Shown one piece after another: positions 9,567 through 21,465 of a stretch of DNA of 64,000 nt. The translations under genes were made by a program, and so were the position numbers. This DNA is from Burkholderia sp. WP9 (lineage in GTDB: Bacteria; Pseudomonadota; Gammaproteobacteria; Burkholderiales; Burkholderiaceae): positions 248,001 to 312,000 of the forward strand of contig NZ_FNTG01000001.1 of assembly GCF_900104795.1 (NCBI RefSeq), read 5' to 3'. Numbering within the stretch: the stretch's first letter is position 1; the number at the start of each line of letters is the position of its first letter. The notes below the pieces were generated by a model that did no database searches, was not told where the DNA came from, and saw only the letters and a list, made by a program, of their open reading frames with translations.

Positions 9567-9725
9567 ATGGATACGCATCTGATGATCGGCGTGGCCGTCA
9601 TGATTGGCTTGATCGGGATTGCCGCTTCGCGCGATCTGCTGCGCCGGTTGCGCGAGCAGCAGCCGCAACTGGTGCCGATCAAGGTCGAGCGCCCGGATCT
9701 GAAGGCACAGCGGCGCGACCGTTGA
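9567..9725 (+). CDS. small membrane protein of unknown function (52 residues)
   Basis: Short gene. The protein starts MDTHLMIGVAVMIGLIGIAA, one membrane helix, followed by a basic amphipathic stretch (SRDLLRRLREQQPQLVP) and a charged tail ending RRDR. GAGGG lies a few bases before the ATG, and a strong terminator begins 10 bases after the stop, so the unit looks like a real single-gene transcript. I do not recognise the family. Longer frames around it start upstream without a ribosome-binding site and were not used. Confidence 0.6.
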   Translation: MDTHLMIGVAVMIGLIGIAASRDLLRRLREQQPQLVPIKVERPDLKAQRRDR

Positions 9726-9735
9726 GTCTCGCCGA

Positions 9736-9763
9736 GGCGCCTGTCTAGCAGGCGCCGTTTATT
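9736..9763 (+). terminator. Rho-independent terminator after the 52-residue gene
   Basis: GGCGCCTG and CAGGCGCC form a perfect 8-bp stem with a five-base loop, followed by GTTTATT. Confidence 0.75.
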
Positions 9764-9939
9764 CGGGCGGCGGCGCGCAGTTTGGTTCGGCGTGCGTGGA
9801 TTGTCCGCGCTTGTTGCTCGCTTCTTGCTTGCTTCTTGCTCCTTTCCTGGCCTATATCGGGTTAAGTGCGGCGATCGCGCCGTTGGCTCATGCTGCTTTG
9901 CGGTTCGGGCTTATGTTTGGGCTTACGTCAGGCCGGTTT

Positions 9940-10662
9940 TCAGTTTATTGCCGCGATCAGACCCGGTTCGTCATTGAGCGTGCGGTCCACCTCGTGGCTC
10001 ACCCGGTGCCAGCGGAAGCGTCCGGCGGCCAGGCCCGCGCTGCGTGTCAATTGCTCGAGTTCGTCGAGCGGTAAAGCGGGATCCAGCCAGCGGCGGGCCG
10101 CTTCCGATGCGAATGCCAGCGGACGGCGATCGTGCACATCGACGAGACCCGTATCGGCGATGGCCGTCACTATCACCATTCCCATGCCTTCCGTTTGTGG
10201 TTCCGTGCCGCGCACGCTCGATAGCGCCGCGAGATACATGGGAGCATCGCTTTTCAGATGCACGAAGTAGGGCTGACGGATCGGCGGTTCGTCCGCTCTG
10301 TCCTTGCTCTGCGCGATGGCTGTCACAGGCGTGGTTTCCACGCGCCATTCGAACCAGCCGTCCGCAGGCACCAATACGCGCCCGGTCTTCCACAGTTCCT
10401 TGAAGTAGCGCCCGTTCGGCGCGGCGTCCGCGCGCGCGTTGATGGTCTGCGGCAAATGCTGTTCGCGTGCCCAGTCGGGACGATATCCCCAGTGGATTGC
10501 GCGCACCGTCTGATCCGGGTACACCGTGAGCGGGTGCGTGCCGGGAGCGAGGTTGTAGCCGGGACGCCGGTCGGCGGCATCGAAAAGCATGAGTGGATCG
10601 GCGAGACCGAGGTGCTCGGCGTAGAAATGCGGATCGCGGTACTGGCTGATTCGACCACACAT
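9940..10662 (-). CDS. SRAP-domain protein, YedK/HMCES family
   Basis: 240-residue SOS-response-associated peptidase family protein. These proteins form a stable thiazolidine crosslink with abasic sites in single-stranded DNA through Cys2. All key residues are present: Cys2 directly after the initiator Met, Asn37 in YNLAPG, Glu105 in ADGWFEW, and His177 in VDVHDRRP. The Cys2 requirement fixes the start. It stands alone on the minus strand; no LexA box was identified upstream. Confidence 0.9.
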   Translation of the reverse strand: MCGRISQYRDPHFYAEHLGLADPLMLFDAADRRPGYNLAPGTHPLTVYPDQTVRAIHWGYRPDWAREQHLPQTINARADAAPNGRYFKELWKTGRVLVPADGWFEWRVETTPVTAIAQSKDRADEPPIRQPYFVHLKSDAPMYLAALSSVRGTEPQTEGMGMVIVTAIADTGLVDVHDRRPLAFASEAARRWLDPALPLDELEQLTRSAGLAAGRFRWHRVSHEVDRTLNDEPGLIAAIN

Positions 10663-10876
10663 GAGCGACCTCCGGAGACGACCAGCCTGGGTTGCGACCG
10701 CTGCGGTTCGATAACTTCACTAGCGTAGCGCCTGCCGGGCGGGCTCGCTATTCAGATCGGCCCGAAGGTGGTCTGCCTGCTGGGGCGACAGGAGCGGGGT
10801 TAGGCTGGTCCGGGCTACCTGAGCTAGCCGAGCTACCCGACCTACTCAAGCCAACCCGCGGCACCTTCAGATGCCG

Positions 10877-11683
10877 CTAAATCTCAACGACCTTATCCCA
10901 CGCAAACAGCGGATTCTCCAGCAGCCCGGTGCGCCGGTCGAGATATCCGCGCGGATTGCACACCACGCGCGTGCCGTTCACGCTGTAGTCGAACGGCGTA
11001 TGCGTGTGCCCATGAATCCATAACGCGACCGGCGGCCCCACGAGATCCGGCAAGTGATTGACGAAGCCCGCCGACACGCGGTCTTCCGCGTAACGTTCGG
11101 CCAGACTCAGCCGATGCGGCGCATGATGCGTGACGACGATCGTCTTGCCGCCGAAGGGTTTGGCGAGTTCGCCTTCGAGCCAGGCCCGCGCCTGCCGGTG
11201 CAGCGCGAGCGAATCGTCGGGTGTGAAGTCGCGCGTTGCATCGTGGGTGTCGTGCGGCCAGTTCATCTGGATCAGCCCGCGAAAATCGAGCATGACCCGC
11301 CGCGACGCAGCGATCGACTCCGCGAGCGTATCGGCGTCGTTTCCGTATAAGGCGAAGTCGGTCCACAAGGTCGTGCCGAGCACGCGCCACCGGCCTTGCG
11401 GGTCGACCAGCGCCGCATTGTTCAGCACGTGCACATTGTCGACCTGCGCGGCCGCGTCGTGGAGCGCGGCTTCGAGCGCGCCGAACTCGCCGTCGTAGTA
11501 CTCGTGATTGCCCGGCACGTAGACCACTGGCACGGCGCCGTCGAAAGTCTGCGCGGCCCAGCGCGGTCCGGCCGCGTGGTTGTGGATGTCGCCCGCCAGC
11601 ACGATCAGATCCGCCTGCGCATGCGGGATCAGCTCGGGCTCGTCATTTTCCAGATGCAGATCGGACAGCACTCGAATCTTCAC
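10877..11683 (-). CDS. calcineurin-like metallophosphoesterase
   Basis: 268-residue phosphoesterase with the full metal-binding set: SDLHLE (Asp8, His10), GDIHNH (Asp32), GNHEYY (Asn59, His60), THHAPH and GHTHTPFDY. Two GTG codons six bases apart could start it. AGGAG lies 8 bases before the GTG at 11683 but only two before the one at 11689, so 11683 is preferred. The substrate is unknown. It lies 50 bases downstream of the FAD oxidoreductase on the same strand and may be cotranscribed with it. Confidence 0.85.
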   Translation of the reverse strand: MKIRVLSDLHLENDEPELIPHAQADLIVLAGDIHNHAAGPRWAAQTFDGAVPVVYVPGNHEYYDGEFGALEAALHDAAAQVDNVHVLNNAALVDPQGRWRVLGTTLWTDFALYGNDADTLAESIAASRRVMLDFRGLIQMNWPHDTHDATRDFTPDDSLALHRQARAWLEGELAKPFGGKTIVVTHHAPHRLSLAERYAEDRVSAGFVNHLPDLVGPPVALWIHGHTHTPFDYSVNGTRVVCNPRGYLDRRTGLLENPLFAWDKVVEI

Positions 11684-11733
11684 GACCACGACTCCTGCAA
11701 GGGGCTCCGCAAGGGAACGCGCAGCTTCAGACG

Positions 11734-13152
11734 CTAGCGTAGCACCTTGCCCGGATTCATCAGATTCAGCGGATCGAGCGCGCGCTTGACGGCACGCATC
11801 AACTGCACCTCGACGTCCTGCTTGTAATGCATCGCCTCGTCGATCTTCAACTGGCCGAGCCCGTGTTCCGCGCTGATGCTGCCGCGATGCCGATGCACGC
11901 TGTCGTAGACGATCTGGTTGATCGGGCCTTGGTACTGTTTGAGGAACGCCTTGGCGTCGACGCCTTCGGGCGCCTGCACGTTGTAGTGCAGATTGCCGTC
12001 GCCGAGATGGCCGAATGTCACCATGCGCGCACCGGGCACGGCTTGCGCGATCGCGGCGTCGGTTTCTTCGATGAAGTGGCCGATGCGCGAGATCGGCACC
12101 GCGATATCGTGCTTGATGTTCAGCCCTTCTTCGGCCTGGGCGAGCGGAATGTGTTCACGCAGGTTCCAGAACGCCCGCGACTGGCTGAGGTTTTCCGCGA
12201 CCACCGCGTCCTGCACCAGGCCTTCTTCCAGCGCCGTTTCCATTAAACGCTCGAACAGTTCGCGTGCGTGCTCCTCGCTCTCGCTGTCCGACAGTTCGAG
12301 CAGCACGACCTGCGCGTGCGGCTCGGCGAACGGATAGCGCATCTGCTCGAAATGCCGGCCGACCAGACGCAGGCAGAAATCCGACATCAATTCGAAACCG
12401 GTCAGGAGCGGCCCGGCGACGCGCTGCGTGAGTGAGAGAAAATCGAGCGCGGCGTGCGGCGACGCGAGCGCGGCGAGCGCCGTGACGCGCGCGGCTGGTT
12501 GTGGATGCAACTTCAGCACGGCAGCGGTGATGATGCCGAGTGTGCCTTCCGCGCCGATGAACAGGTCGCGCAGATCGTAGCCGGTGTTGTCCTTGCGCAG
12601 TCCGCGCAGGCCGTCCCACAGTTCGCCCTGCGGGGTGACGACTTCGAGGCCGAGGCAAAGTTCGCGCGTGTTGCCATAGCGGAGCACGCCGGTGCCGCCC
12701 GCATTGGTGGCGAGATTGCCGCCGATCGTGCAACTGCCTTCGGCGGCGAGGCTCAACGGAAACAGCCGGCCGGCTTCTTCGGCGTGCTTCTGCACTTCCG
12801 CGAGGATGACGCCGGCTTCGACCGTGATCGTGTTGTTGTGCGGATCGATGTCGCGCACCCGGTTCAGACGCCGCAAGCTGATGACCGCTTGCGCGCCGCT
12901 TGCGTCCGGCGTGGCGCCGCCGGCAAGGCCCGTGTTGCCACCTTGCGGGACTAGCGCGATGCGATGCTCGACGGCGAGCTTCACGAGTGCCGCGACTTCG
13001 TCAGGCGTGGCCGGGCAGAGCACCGCGCATGCCGCGCCGGTGTAGCGGCGCCGCCAGTCGGTCAGGTACGGGGCGGTGTCGTGCGGATCGGTCAGCACCT
13101 GCGCGGCGCCGATGGCGTCGCGGCAGGCGGCGAGAAAAGCGGTTTGGGTCAT
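11734..13152 (-). CDS. FAD-linked oxidoreductase, D-2-hydroxyacid dehydrogenase (GlcD/D2HGDH type)
   Basis: 472-residue flavoprotein. The N-terminal FAD_binding_4 domain shows VPQGGNTGLAGG and SCTIGGNLATNAGG. The C-terminal FAD-oxidase domain shows VTFGHLGDGNLHYN and ends AEHGLGQLKID, then DPLNLMNPGKVL. This layout belongs to enzymes that oxidise D-lactate, glycolate or D-2-hydroxyglutarate and pass electrons to a carrier. D-2-hydroxyglutarate dehydrogenase is the closest match by motif, but the substrate is not proven. No glcE/glcF partners are next to it, which argues against glycolate oxidase. Confidence 0.85.
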   Translation of the reverse strand: MTQTAFLAACRDAIGAAQVLTDPHDTAPYLTDWRRRYTGAACAVLCPATPDEVAALVKLAVEHRIALVPQGGNTGLAGGATPDASGAQAVISLRRLNRVRDIDPHNNTITVEAGVILAEVQKHAEEAGRLFPLSLAAEGSCTIGGNLATNAGGTGVLRYGNTRELCLGLEVVTPQGELWDGLRGLRKDNTGYDLRDLFIGAEGTLGIITAAVLKLHPQPAARVTALAALASPHAALDFLSLTQRVAGPLLTGFELMSDFCLRLVGRHFEQMRYPFAEPHAQVVLLELSDSESEEHARELFERLMETALEEGLVQDAVVAENLSQSRAFWNLREHIPLAQAEEGLNIKHDIAVPISRIGHFIEETDAAIAQAVPGARMVTFGHLGDGNLHYNVQAPEGVDAKAFLKQYQGPINQIVYDSVHRHRGSISAEHGLGQLKIDEAMHYKQDVEVQLMRAVKRALDPLNLMNPGKVLR

Positions 13153-13258
13153 GTTGGGTCAGTCAGCGTGTTCGGGAGGAATGTCGCGACGTTCTGGTCA
13201 GATGGTCGTGTTGGCTTGTTTCGCAGCCAGGCGTGGCGCTTGTTTCGCCGCCTGTTTT

Positions 13259-15766
<2,508 letters not shown>

Positions 15767-15863
15767 TGCCGGACGAGGCGGGTTGAGGCAGCGTGCGAGC
15801 GCTTGATACCGCGAAAGGCGGCCGCAGCGGAAACTTCGAAGCAGTGGAAAAGCTAGCGCTTCG

Positions 15864-16184
15864 CTACAACGAAATCTTGCCGACGCAAATGTCCTTGAAC
15901 ATCACCCAATCACCCATCAGGCTGTAAAGCGGATGCCGGAAGGTAGCCGGCCGATTTTTCTCGAAGAAGAAATGCCCGACCCAGGCGAAGCCGTATCCGC
16001 AGATCACGGCAGCGGGCAGCCAGAGCCAGTCGCCGGTGGCGAGCGCCATGGCAAGACAGCCGATCACGCCGAGCGATCCCACGAAGTGCAGCCGCCGCGA
16101 GACCGTATTGCGATGCTCGCTCAGATAGTACGGATAGAACTCCGCGAAACTCGCGAAGTGATCGGTGTGCGCGGTTTGAGCCAT
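15864..16184 (-). CDS. DUF962 / Mpo1-like membrane protein
   Basis: 106-residue protein matching DUF962: FAEFYPYYLSEHRN at the N terminus, RRLHFVGSL, two membrane helices (VIGCLAMALATGDWLWLPAAV, split here), then WVGHFFFEKNRPATF and LYSLMGDWVMF. Mpo1, the yeast relative, is an iron-dependent 2-hydroxy fatty acid dioxygenase; the His residues in LHFVG and VGHFFFEKN fit, but activity here is inference. GGAGG five bases before the ATG at 16184 decides the start. It is convergent with the BrkB gene. Confidence 0.85.
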   Translation of the reverse strand: MAQTAHTDHFASFAEFYPYYLSEHRNTVSRRLHFVGSLGVIGCLAMALATGDWLWLPAAVICGYGFAWVGHFFFEKNRPATFRHPLYSLMGDWVMFKDICVGKISL

Positions 16185-16362
16185 CACGGCCTCCGGATTG
16201 CTACGCTTCTCGATGCTCCGGCGTGCGCCGGCATGCCGGACACACGCGCTCGAAACAGGACAGGCTTGATCCATTGTGCGGCTATCGGGCCATGCGCGCA
16301 ACCTGGCCATTTGGCCGATGGCGCAGCGCTCCCGGCGCAGTTATCGTGATGGCTCGCAACGT

Positions 16363-17196
16363 TCATCGAACCGTGTGAGGAGTTCTGGTCGCGAAGCTGA
16401 AGAGGGCGTCTAGCGTGGCGTCGGGTTGCTCGGTCATCAACGCGTGGCCGGCTTCGAACATGACCGTGTCGACCGGTACGCCTGTTTGCTCCAGCGCGCC
16501 CGCGAGCGCCCTGGCTGCGCGCGGCGGCGTCATCGCGTCACGCCGCCCCACGATCAGGCGCGTGGCGCAGCGCACTTGCCCGGCACGGGTGAGGCCGTCC
16601 GCGTAACTATTGCAGGCGGTGAAATCGGTATGGAACAGGTGCGGTTCACCGCGCGCCGAGACGCGCTCCATGAGTCGCTGGTTCATGCCGTGCAACCAGA
16701 AGCCGGGGCCCGGGCAGGAAGGCTTGGCCGCAATGGTCGAATGCGACCACGCGTTGACCATGCCGATCGCTTCGGGTTCACGGTTCAGAGCGGCGTCGAG
16801 CAGCGCATCGGAGACGGTCATCGGCACCGCCGTGGCGAGCAGGGCGAGGTGCGTTGCCCGCTCGGGATAGCGGCCGGCGAAGTCGAGCGCGATCAGCGAG
16901 CCCATGCTGTGGCCGGCTACGAAGGCGCGTTGCACACCCGCGGCGTCGAGCAGCGCGGCCAGCCAGTCAGCCATGGCTGGCACGGTGGTCAGGGCCGGGC
17001 CGCTGCTGCGGCAGTGGCCGGGCAAATCCACGGCCAGCACGCCGAAACCGTGATGCGCGAAGTAGCGGGTTTGCAGCGCCCATACACTGTGATCATGCTC
17101 GGCGCCGTGGATGAATACGGCGGTTGGCAGGCGCGCGTCGAACGCTTTGCCGCCCGTGTACGCATAGACGGGCTTGCCTTGAACGGTGAGGATCAT
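16363..17196 (-). CDS. alpha/beta hydrolase
   Basis: 277-residue cytosolic alpha/beta-hydrolase. The nucleophile elbow is AGHSMGS (Ser97), the oxyanion loop VFIHGAEHDH, and the catalytic His probably in FEAGHALM near the end. The ATG at 17196 overlaps the stop of the sulfhydrylase-like gene by four bases (ATGA), and GGAG lies five bases before it, so coupled translation is likely. The frame remains open upstream into that gene, which is a shadow. The substrate is unknown; linkage to sulfur-amino-acid metabolism is only positional. Confidence 0.85.
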   Translation of the reverse strand: MILTVQGKPVYAYTGGKAFDARLPTAVFIHGAEHDHSVWALQTRYFAHHGFGVLAVDLPGHCRSSGPALTTVPAMADWLAALLDAAGVQRAFVAGHSMGSLIALDFAGRYPERATHLALLATAVPMTVSDALLDAALNREPEAIGMVNAWSHSTIAAKPSCPGPGFWLHGMNQRLMERVSARGEPHLFHTDFTACNSYADGLTRAGQVRCATRLIVGRRDAMTPPRAARALAGALEQTGVPVDTVMFEAGHALMTEQPDATLDALFSFATRTPHTVR

Positions 17197-18545
17197 GCGG
17201 ACTCCGGGCGGCGTTGGGGGGGAGTGCCGGATGCGCCGCTGTGCGGCGCGCTCGAACTGCTCGCTTTTTGCGACGCCTTCAGCGCGCGCTTGAGGTCGTC
17301 GATCAGATCGTCGGGATCTTCGAGTCCGATCGAGAGGCGGATCGTGCCTTCGGCGATGCCGGCTGCGGCGAGCGCGGCGGCGTCCATGCGAAAGTGCGTG
17401 GTCGATGCGGGATGGATGACCAGTGAGCGCGCGTCGCCCACGTTCGCGAGATGCGAGAACAGCGAGAGCGCTTCGATGAAGCTGCGTCCCGCAGCGCGGT
17501 CGCCGCGCAGATTGAAGCTGAACACGGCGCCGGCACCGCGTGGCAGCAAGCGCCTCGCGAGCGCGTGGTCGGGGTGCGTCGGCAATTCCGGATAGGCGAC
17601 GGTTTCGACCGCGGCGTGACCGGCGAGGAATTCGACCACCCGGCGCGTGTTGGCAACGTGCCGCTCCATCCGCAAGGGCAGTGTTTCGATGCCTTGCAGC
17701 AGTTGCCACGCAGCCTGCGGATGCAGGCATGCGCCGAAGTCGCGCAGACCCTCGCGGCGCGCACGCAAGAGGAACGGAGCGACGGTGCTTTCCTCGGTGA
17801 ACACCATGCCGTGAAAGCCGTCGTAAGGCTCGGTGAATTCGGGGAAACGCCCGGAGGCTTCGAAGTCGAACGTGCCGCCGTCCACCAGCACGCCGCCGAT
17901 CGTCGTGCCATGGCCACCGAGGAACTTGGTGGCCGAGTGATAAACGAAGTCCGCGCCGTGCTCGAAGGGCTTGAGCAGGTACGGCGTGGTAAAGGTCGAG
18001 TCGACCAGCAACGGCACGCGATGCTCATGCGCGATCTGCGCCACGGCCGCGATATCGAGCACGTGGAGCCCCGGATTGCCGAGCGTCTCGCCGAACAGCA
18101 GTCGCGTACTCGGGCGCAGCGCGGCTCGCCACGCATCGAGGTCGCCCGGTTTGACGAAGGTCGTCTCGATGCCGAAGCGCCGCAACGTGTAGTGCAGCAG
18201 ATTGTGCGAGCCGCCGTACAGCGCGCTGGAGGCAACGATATGCGAGCCTGCGCCCATCAGCGTGGCGATGGCCAGATGCAAGGCCGCCTGGCCGCTCGCC
18301 GTGCCGATCGCGCCCGCGCCGTTTTCCAGCGCGGCCACGCGTTCCTCGAACACGGCAACGGTCGGATTCGAGATGCGCGAATAGACGTGACCCGCGCGCT
18401 CCATATTGAAGAGCGCCGCGGCGTGGTCCGAATCGCGGAACGAAAACGAGGTAGTCTGGTAGATCGGCGTGGCGCGCGCGCCAGTGGTCGGGTCGGGAGC
18501 GGCGCCGGCGTGCAGCGCAAGCGTGTCGAAACGGTTGGCGGACAT
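17193..18545 (-). CDS. PLP-dependent trans-sulfuration enzyme, O-acetylhomoserine sulfhydrylase-like
   Basis: 450-residue Cys/Met metabolism PLP enzyme. Visible are TPIYQTTSFSFRDSDHAAALF (split across residues 26-46), YSRISNPTVAVFEERVA, the cofactor-stacking SALYGGSHNLL, and the PLP lysine in HSATKFLGG (Lys207). The overall length and motifs fit MetY-type O-acetylhomoserine aminocarboxypropyltransferase, which makes homocysteine from O-acetylhomoserine and sulfide. Cystathionine gamma-synthase is less likely. The last 28 residues are a Ser/Pro-rich tail. The ATG at 18545 starts the usual FDTLALHAG segment. Confidence 0.85.
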   Translation of the reverse strand: MSANRFDTLALHAGAAPDPTTGARATPIYQTTSFSFRDSDHAAALFNMERAGHVYSRISNPTVAVFEERVAALENGAGAIGTASGQAALHLAIATLMGAGSHIVASSALYGGSHNLLHYTLRRFGIETTFVKPGDLDAWRAALRPSTRLLFGETLGNPGLHVLDIAAVAQIAHEHRVPLLVDSTFTTPYLLKPFEHGADFVYHSATKFLGGHGTTIGGVLVDGGTFDFEASGRFPEFTEPYDGFHGMVFTEESTVAPFLLRARREGLRDFGACLHPQAAWQLLQGIETLPLRMERHVANTRRVVEFLAGHAAVETVAYPELPTHPDHALARRLLPRGAGAVFSFNLRGDRAAGRSFIEALSLFSHLANVGDARSLVIHPASTTHFRMDAAALAAAGIAEGTIRLSIGLEDPDDLIDDLKRALKASQKASSSSAPHSGASGTPPQRRPESA

Positions 18546-18785
18546 CGTGGGCGGCGAGGCCACGAACGGCCTCGCGAAAGGTGAAAGTGGCGGCCATCCT
18601 ATCACCGGCGCGCCGCGCTTCAAGCGCGGTTTTCCCGATGCGCACAGCCGCGGCGAGCCGGGCTCGAACCGGTGAATGGCCGGTGCGCCTTGGTGGGCGG
18701 GCCGCTTTCCTTTTATGGGTCTTTCCGCTAGGATCGAAAATCATTGATGTATTACGAGCTTAGCGGGCATTACGGGAGACAGATC

Positions 18786-19247
18786 ATGCGAGTCAGCGAC
18801 ATCCTCAAAGTCAAAGGCAACACCCTTTTCACGGTTACGCCGGATACCACGCTGCACGACGCAGTCAATACCATGGCGGAGCACGACATCGGCTCGCTGG
18901 TTGTGATGGAATATGGCGATCTCGTCGGCATGCTGACTTTCCGCGAAATTATTTCGACGCTGAGCAAGAACGGCGGCAGCGTCGGCACCTCCACGATCCG
19001 CAAGGTCATGGACGACCATCCGCTCACCTGCACGCCTGAAACGGACGTCAACGAAGTTCGCCGCATGATGCTCGAGCATCACGTGCGTTATCTGCCCGTG
19101 CTGGAGAGCCGCACGCTGATGGGCGTGATCTCGTTCTACGACGTCGCCAAGGCGGTGGTGGAAGAGCAGGGCTTCGAAAACCGCATGCTCAAGGCCTATA
19201 TCCGCGACTGGCCGGAAGAACAGCCGGAACAGCAGCCGGCGCGTTAA
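18786..19247 (+). CDS. CBS-domain protein
   Basis: 153-residue protein made of two CBS motifs. The first runs from MRVSDILKVKG to MLTFREIISTL, the second from TIRKVMDDHPLTC to MGVISFYDVAKAVV. Such pairs bind adenine nucleotides and usually sense energy state. GGGAGAC precedes the ATG at 18786 by a proper distance; an earlier in-frame start at 18744 has none. It is a single gene followed by a strong terminator. The partner is unknown. Confidence 0.9.
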   Translation: MRVSDILKVKGNTLFTVTPDTTLHDAVNTMAEHDIGSLVVMEYGDLVGMLTFREIISTLSKNGGSVGTSTIRKVMDDHPLTCTPETDVNEVRRMMLEHHVRYLPVLESRTLMGVISFYDVAKAVVEEQGFENRMLKAYIRDWPEEQPEQQPAR

Positions 19248-19307
19248 TGCGCGGCGACTCACTGCGACGTTCTGTCGTTGCCGTGAGCGCGAAGTGGCGG
19301 TCAAGGC

Positions 19308-19332
19308 GCGCGCGAAAGCGTGCGCTTTTTTT
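19308..19332 (+). terminator. Rho-independent terminator after the CBS gene
   Basis: A 7-bp GC stem (one G-U pair) with AAAG loop, followed by seven T. It lies 61 bases after the CBS stop and separates it from the LplT-PlsC gene. Confidence 0.8.
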
Positions 19333-19527
19333 GTGTCCGGCGCAGGGCTTGTCTGCATGTTCAGCCTTGTCTATCCGGCTCTCCAGCTGGCTCGCCGCCG
19401 AGGCGGGCGCGAGTGCGCCTATTCGGCCGCCAGTCCGGCGCCACCTGCTGCCCGGCAATCCACCCGCGCCGGGTTGCGCGCATGGTGCTTTCATCTTTGT
19501 TGCTCTCCAGCCTGCTTGCCGAACTTC

Positions 19528-21465
19528 ATGAGCGATCGTCCGTTACCTGCTGCCCGCCGCGCCGCCCGTCGACCCGAGGGTCACGACTCCCAGTTCCGGC
19601 TGCTCGGCGAGCGCCGTTTCGCGCCGTTTTTCTGGACCCAGTTCCTCGGCGCGATGAACGACAACGTCTTCAAGATCGGCTTCACGTCGCTCGTCACCTA
19701 CCAGGCGGCGCGCTTTTCGGGCGTCGATCCGAAAACGGCGGCATTCCTGATTTCGGCCATCTTCATCCTGCCGTTCGTGCTGCTATCGGCCACCTCCGGG
19801 CAGATTGCCGACAAGTACGACAAGGCAATGCTCACGCGTTTCGTCAAGAGTTTCGAAATCGTGGTGATGCTGATCGGCGGCGCGGGTTTCTGGCTGCATA
19901 GCGCGCCGCTTCTGTACCTGTGCACATTTCTGATGGGCGTCCATTCGACCGTGTTCGGCCCGGTCAAATACTCATACCTGCCGCAGCATCTGTCGAGTTC
20001 GGAGCTGGTCGGCGGCAACGGCATGGTCGAAATGGGCACCTTCGTGGCGATCCTGATCGGTACGATTGTCGGCGGGGTGGGCGCGGGTTTCGTCGAGCAC
20101 GGCGCGGTGGTGCTGGCCGGCGCCTGCGTCACGATCGCGCTGGTGGGGCGCGTGGTGTCGAGCTTCGTGCCGCTCACGCCGGCGCCGCAAGCCGATCTGC
20201 GCATCAACTGGAATCCGGTCAGCGAGACGTGGCGCAACCTGAAGCTGGCGCGCGAAAACCGTACCGTGTTTTTGAGCCTGCTGGGGATCTCCTGGCTGTG
20301 GTTCGTGGGCGCGATCTTCCTGTCGTCGTTTTTCAGTTTTGCGAAAAACGTGCTGTCCGCCGATCCGGATGTGGTGACCGTGCTGCTCGGCACGTTTTCG
20401 ATCGGCATTGGCCTCGGCTCGCTGATGTGCGAAAAACTCTCGAAGCGGCGTATCGAAATCGGCCTCGTGCCGCTCGGCTCGATCGGCATGAGCGTGTTCG
20501 CGATCGATCTGTTTTTCGCGAGCCATGCGCTGCCGCCCGCGGGCCATCTGTTGAGCGTCGGCGAGTTCATCGTGCGGCCCGCCCACTGGCGCGTCCTGGC
20601 TGATCTCTTCCTGCTCGCCATGTTCGGCGGCCTCTACAGCGTACCGCTGTATGCGCTGATCCAGAGCCGCAGCCAGCCGAGCCACCGGGCGCGAATCATT
20701 GCCGCGAACAACATTCTGAATTCGCTGTTCATGATCGTTTCGTCGCTGATGGCCATGGCGTTGACCGCGGCAGGCTTCGGCATTCCGGCGATTTTTCTCG
20801 TTACCGCGCTGCTGAACATCGTGGTGGCGACCTACATCTATTCGCTCGTGCCCGAGTTCCTGCTGCGCTTTATCGCGTGGGTGCTGGTGCACACGTTCTA
20901 CCGGATTCGCCTCGTGCATGCCGAGCGGATTCCGGAAGAAGGCGCGGCCGTACTCGTGTGCAACCACGTGAGCTTCGTGGACGCGATCGTCATCATGGCC
21001 GAGAGTCCGCGCCCGATCCGTTTCGTGATGGACCATCAGATCTTCAGGACGCCGTTCGCCGGCTGGGTGTTCCGTCACGCGAAAGCGATTCCGATCGCGC
21101 CGGCGCATCAGGACGCGCAGTTATTGACGCGAGCCTACGAGCGCTGCGCGCAGGCGCTGGCCGAGGGTGATCTGGTTTGCATCTTTCCGGAAGGCAAGCT
21201 CACCAAAACCGGCGAGATGAATCCGTTCCGGCATGGCGTGACCGAGATCATCCGGCGCACGCCGGCGCCGGTCATCCCCATGGCGCTGCGCGGATTGTGG
21301 GGCAGCGTGTTTTCGCGCGCGGACGACGCGCGCTGGCCGCGGCCGATCCAGAAGGGCGTCATGAGCCGCCTGACGCTGGCAGTGGGTGAGCCGCTCGATC
21401 CGGCGCAGGCGACGCCGGAGAACCTGCAGCAGATCGTCACCGAATTGCGCGGGGCGCGGAAGTAG
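19528..21465 (+). CDS. lysophospholipid transporter / acyltransferase fusion (LplT-PlsC)
   Basis: 645-residue two-part protein. Residues about 30-445 form a 12-helix MFS domain of the LplT type (FFWTQFLGAMNDNVFKIGFT). Residues about 460-645 form a PlsC acyltransferase with CNHVSFVDA (His480, Asp485) and FPEGKLTKTG. LplT flips lysophospholipid across the inner membrane and PlsC-type domains reacylate it. The third, acyl-ACP synthetase domain of Aas-type fusions is absent. No clear ribosome-binding site precedes the ATG at 19528, so the exact start is uncertain; the frame is open back to 19294. Confidence 0.85.
   Translation: MSDRPLPAARRAARRPEGHDSQFRLLGERRFAPFFWTQFLGAMNDNVFKIGFTSLVTYQAARFSGVDPKTAAFLISAIFILPFVLLSATSGQIADKYDKAMLTRFVKSFEIVVMLIGGAGFWLHSAPLLYLCTFLMGVHSTVFGPVKYSYLPQHLSSSELVGGNGMVEMGTFVAILIGTIVGGVGAGFVEHGAVVLAGACVTIALVGRVVSSFVPLTPAPQADLRINWNPVSETWRNLKLARENRTVFLSLLGISWLWFVGAIFLSSFFSFAKNVLSADPDVVTVLLGTFSIGIGLGSLMCEKLSKRRIEIGLVPLGSIGMSVFAIDLFFASHALPPAGHLLSVGEFIVRPAHWRVLADLFLLAMFGGLYSVPLYALIQSRSQPSHRARIIAANNILNSLFMIVSSLMAMALTAAGFGIPAIFLVTALLNIVVATYIYSLVPEFLLRFIAWVLVHTFYRIRLVHAERIPEEGAAVLVCNHVSFVDAIVIMAESPRPIRFVMDHQIFRTPFAGWVFRHAKAIPIAPAHQDAQLLTRAYERCAQALAEGDLVCIFPEGKLTKTGEMNPFRHGVTEIIRRTPAPVIPMALRGLWGSVFSRADDARWPRPIQKGVMSRLTLAVGEPLDPAQATPENLQQIVTELRGARK

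Noticed and set aside
18613..18629. Perfect inverted repeat CCGCGCTT-C-AAGCGCGG followed by TTTT upstream of the sulfhydrylase-like gene
   Set aside because: It would be a terminator on the plus strand, where no gene precedes it. A SAM or other riboswitch could not be recognised either.
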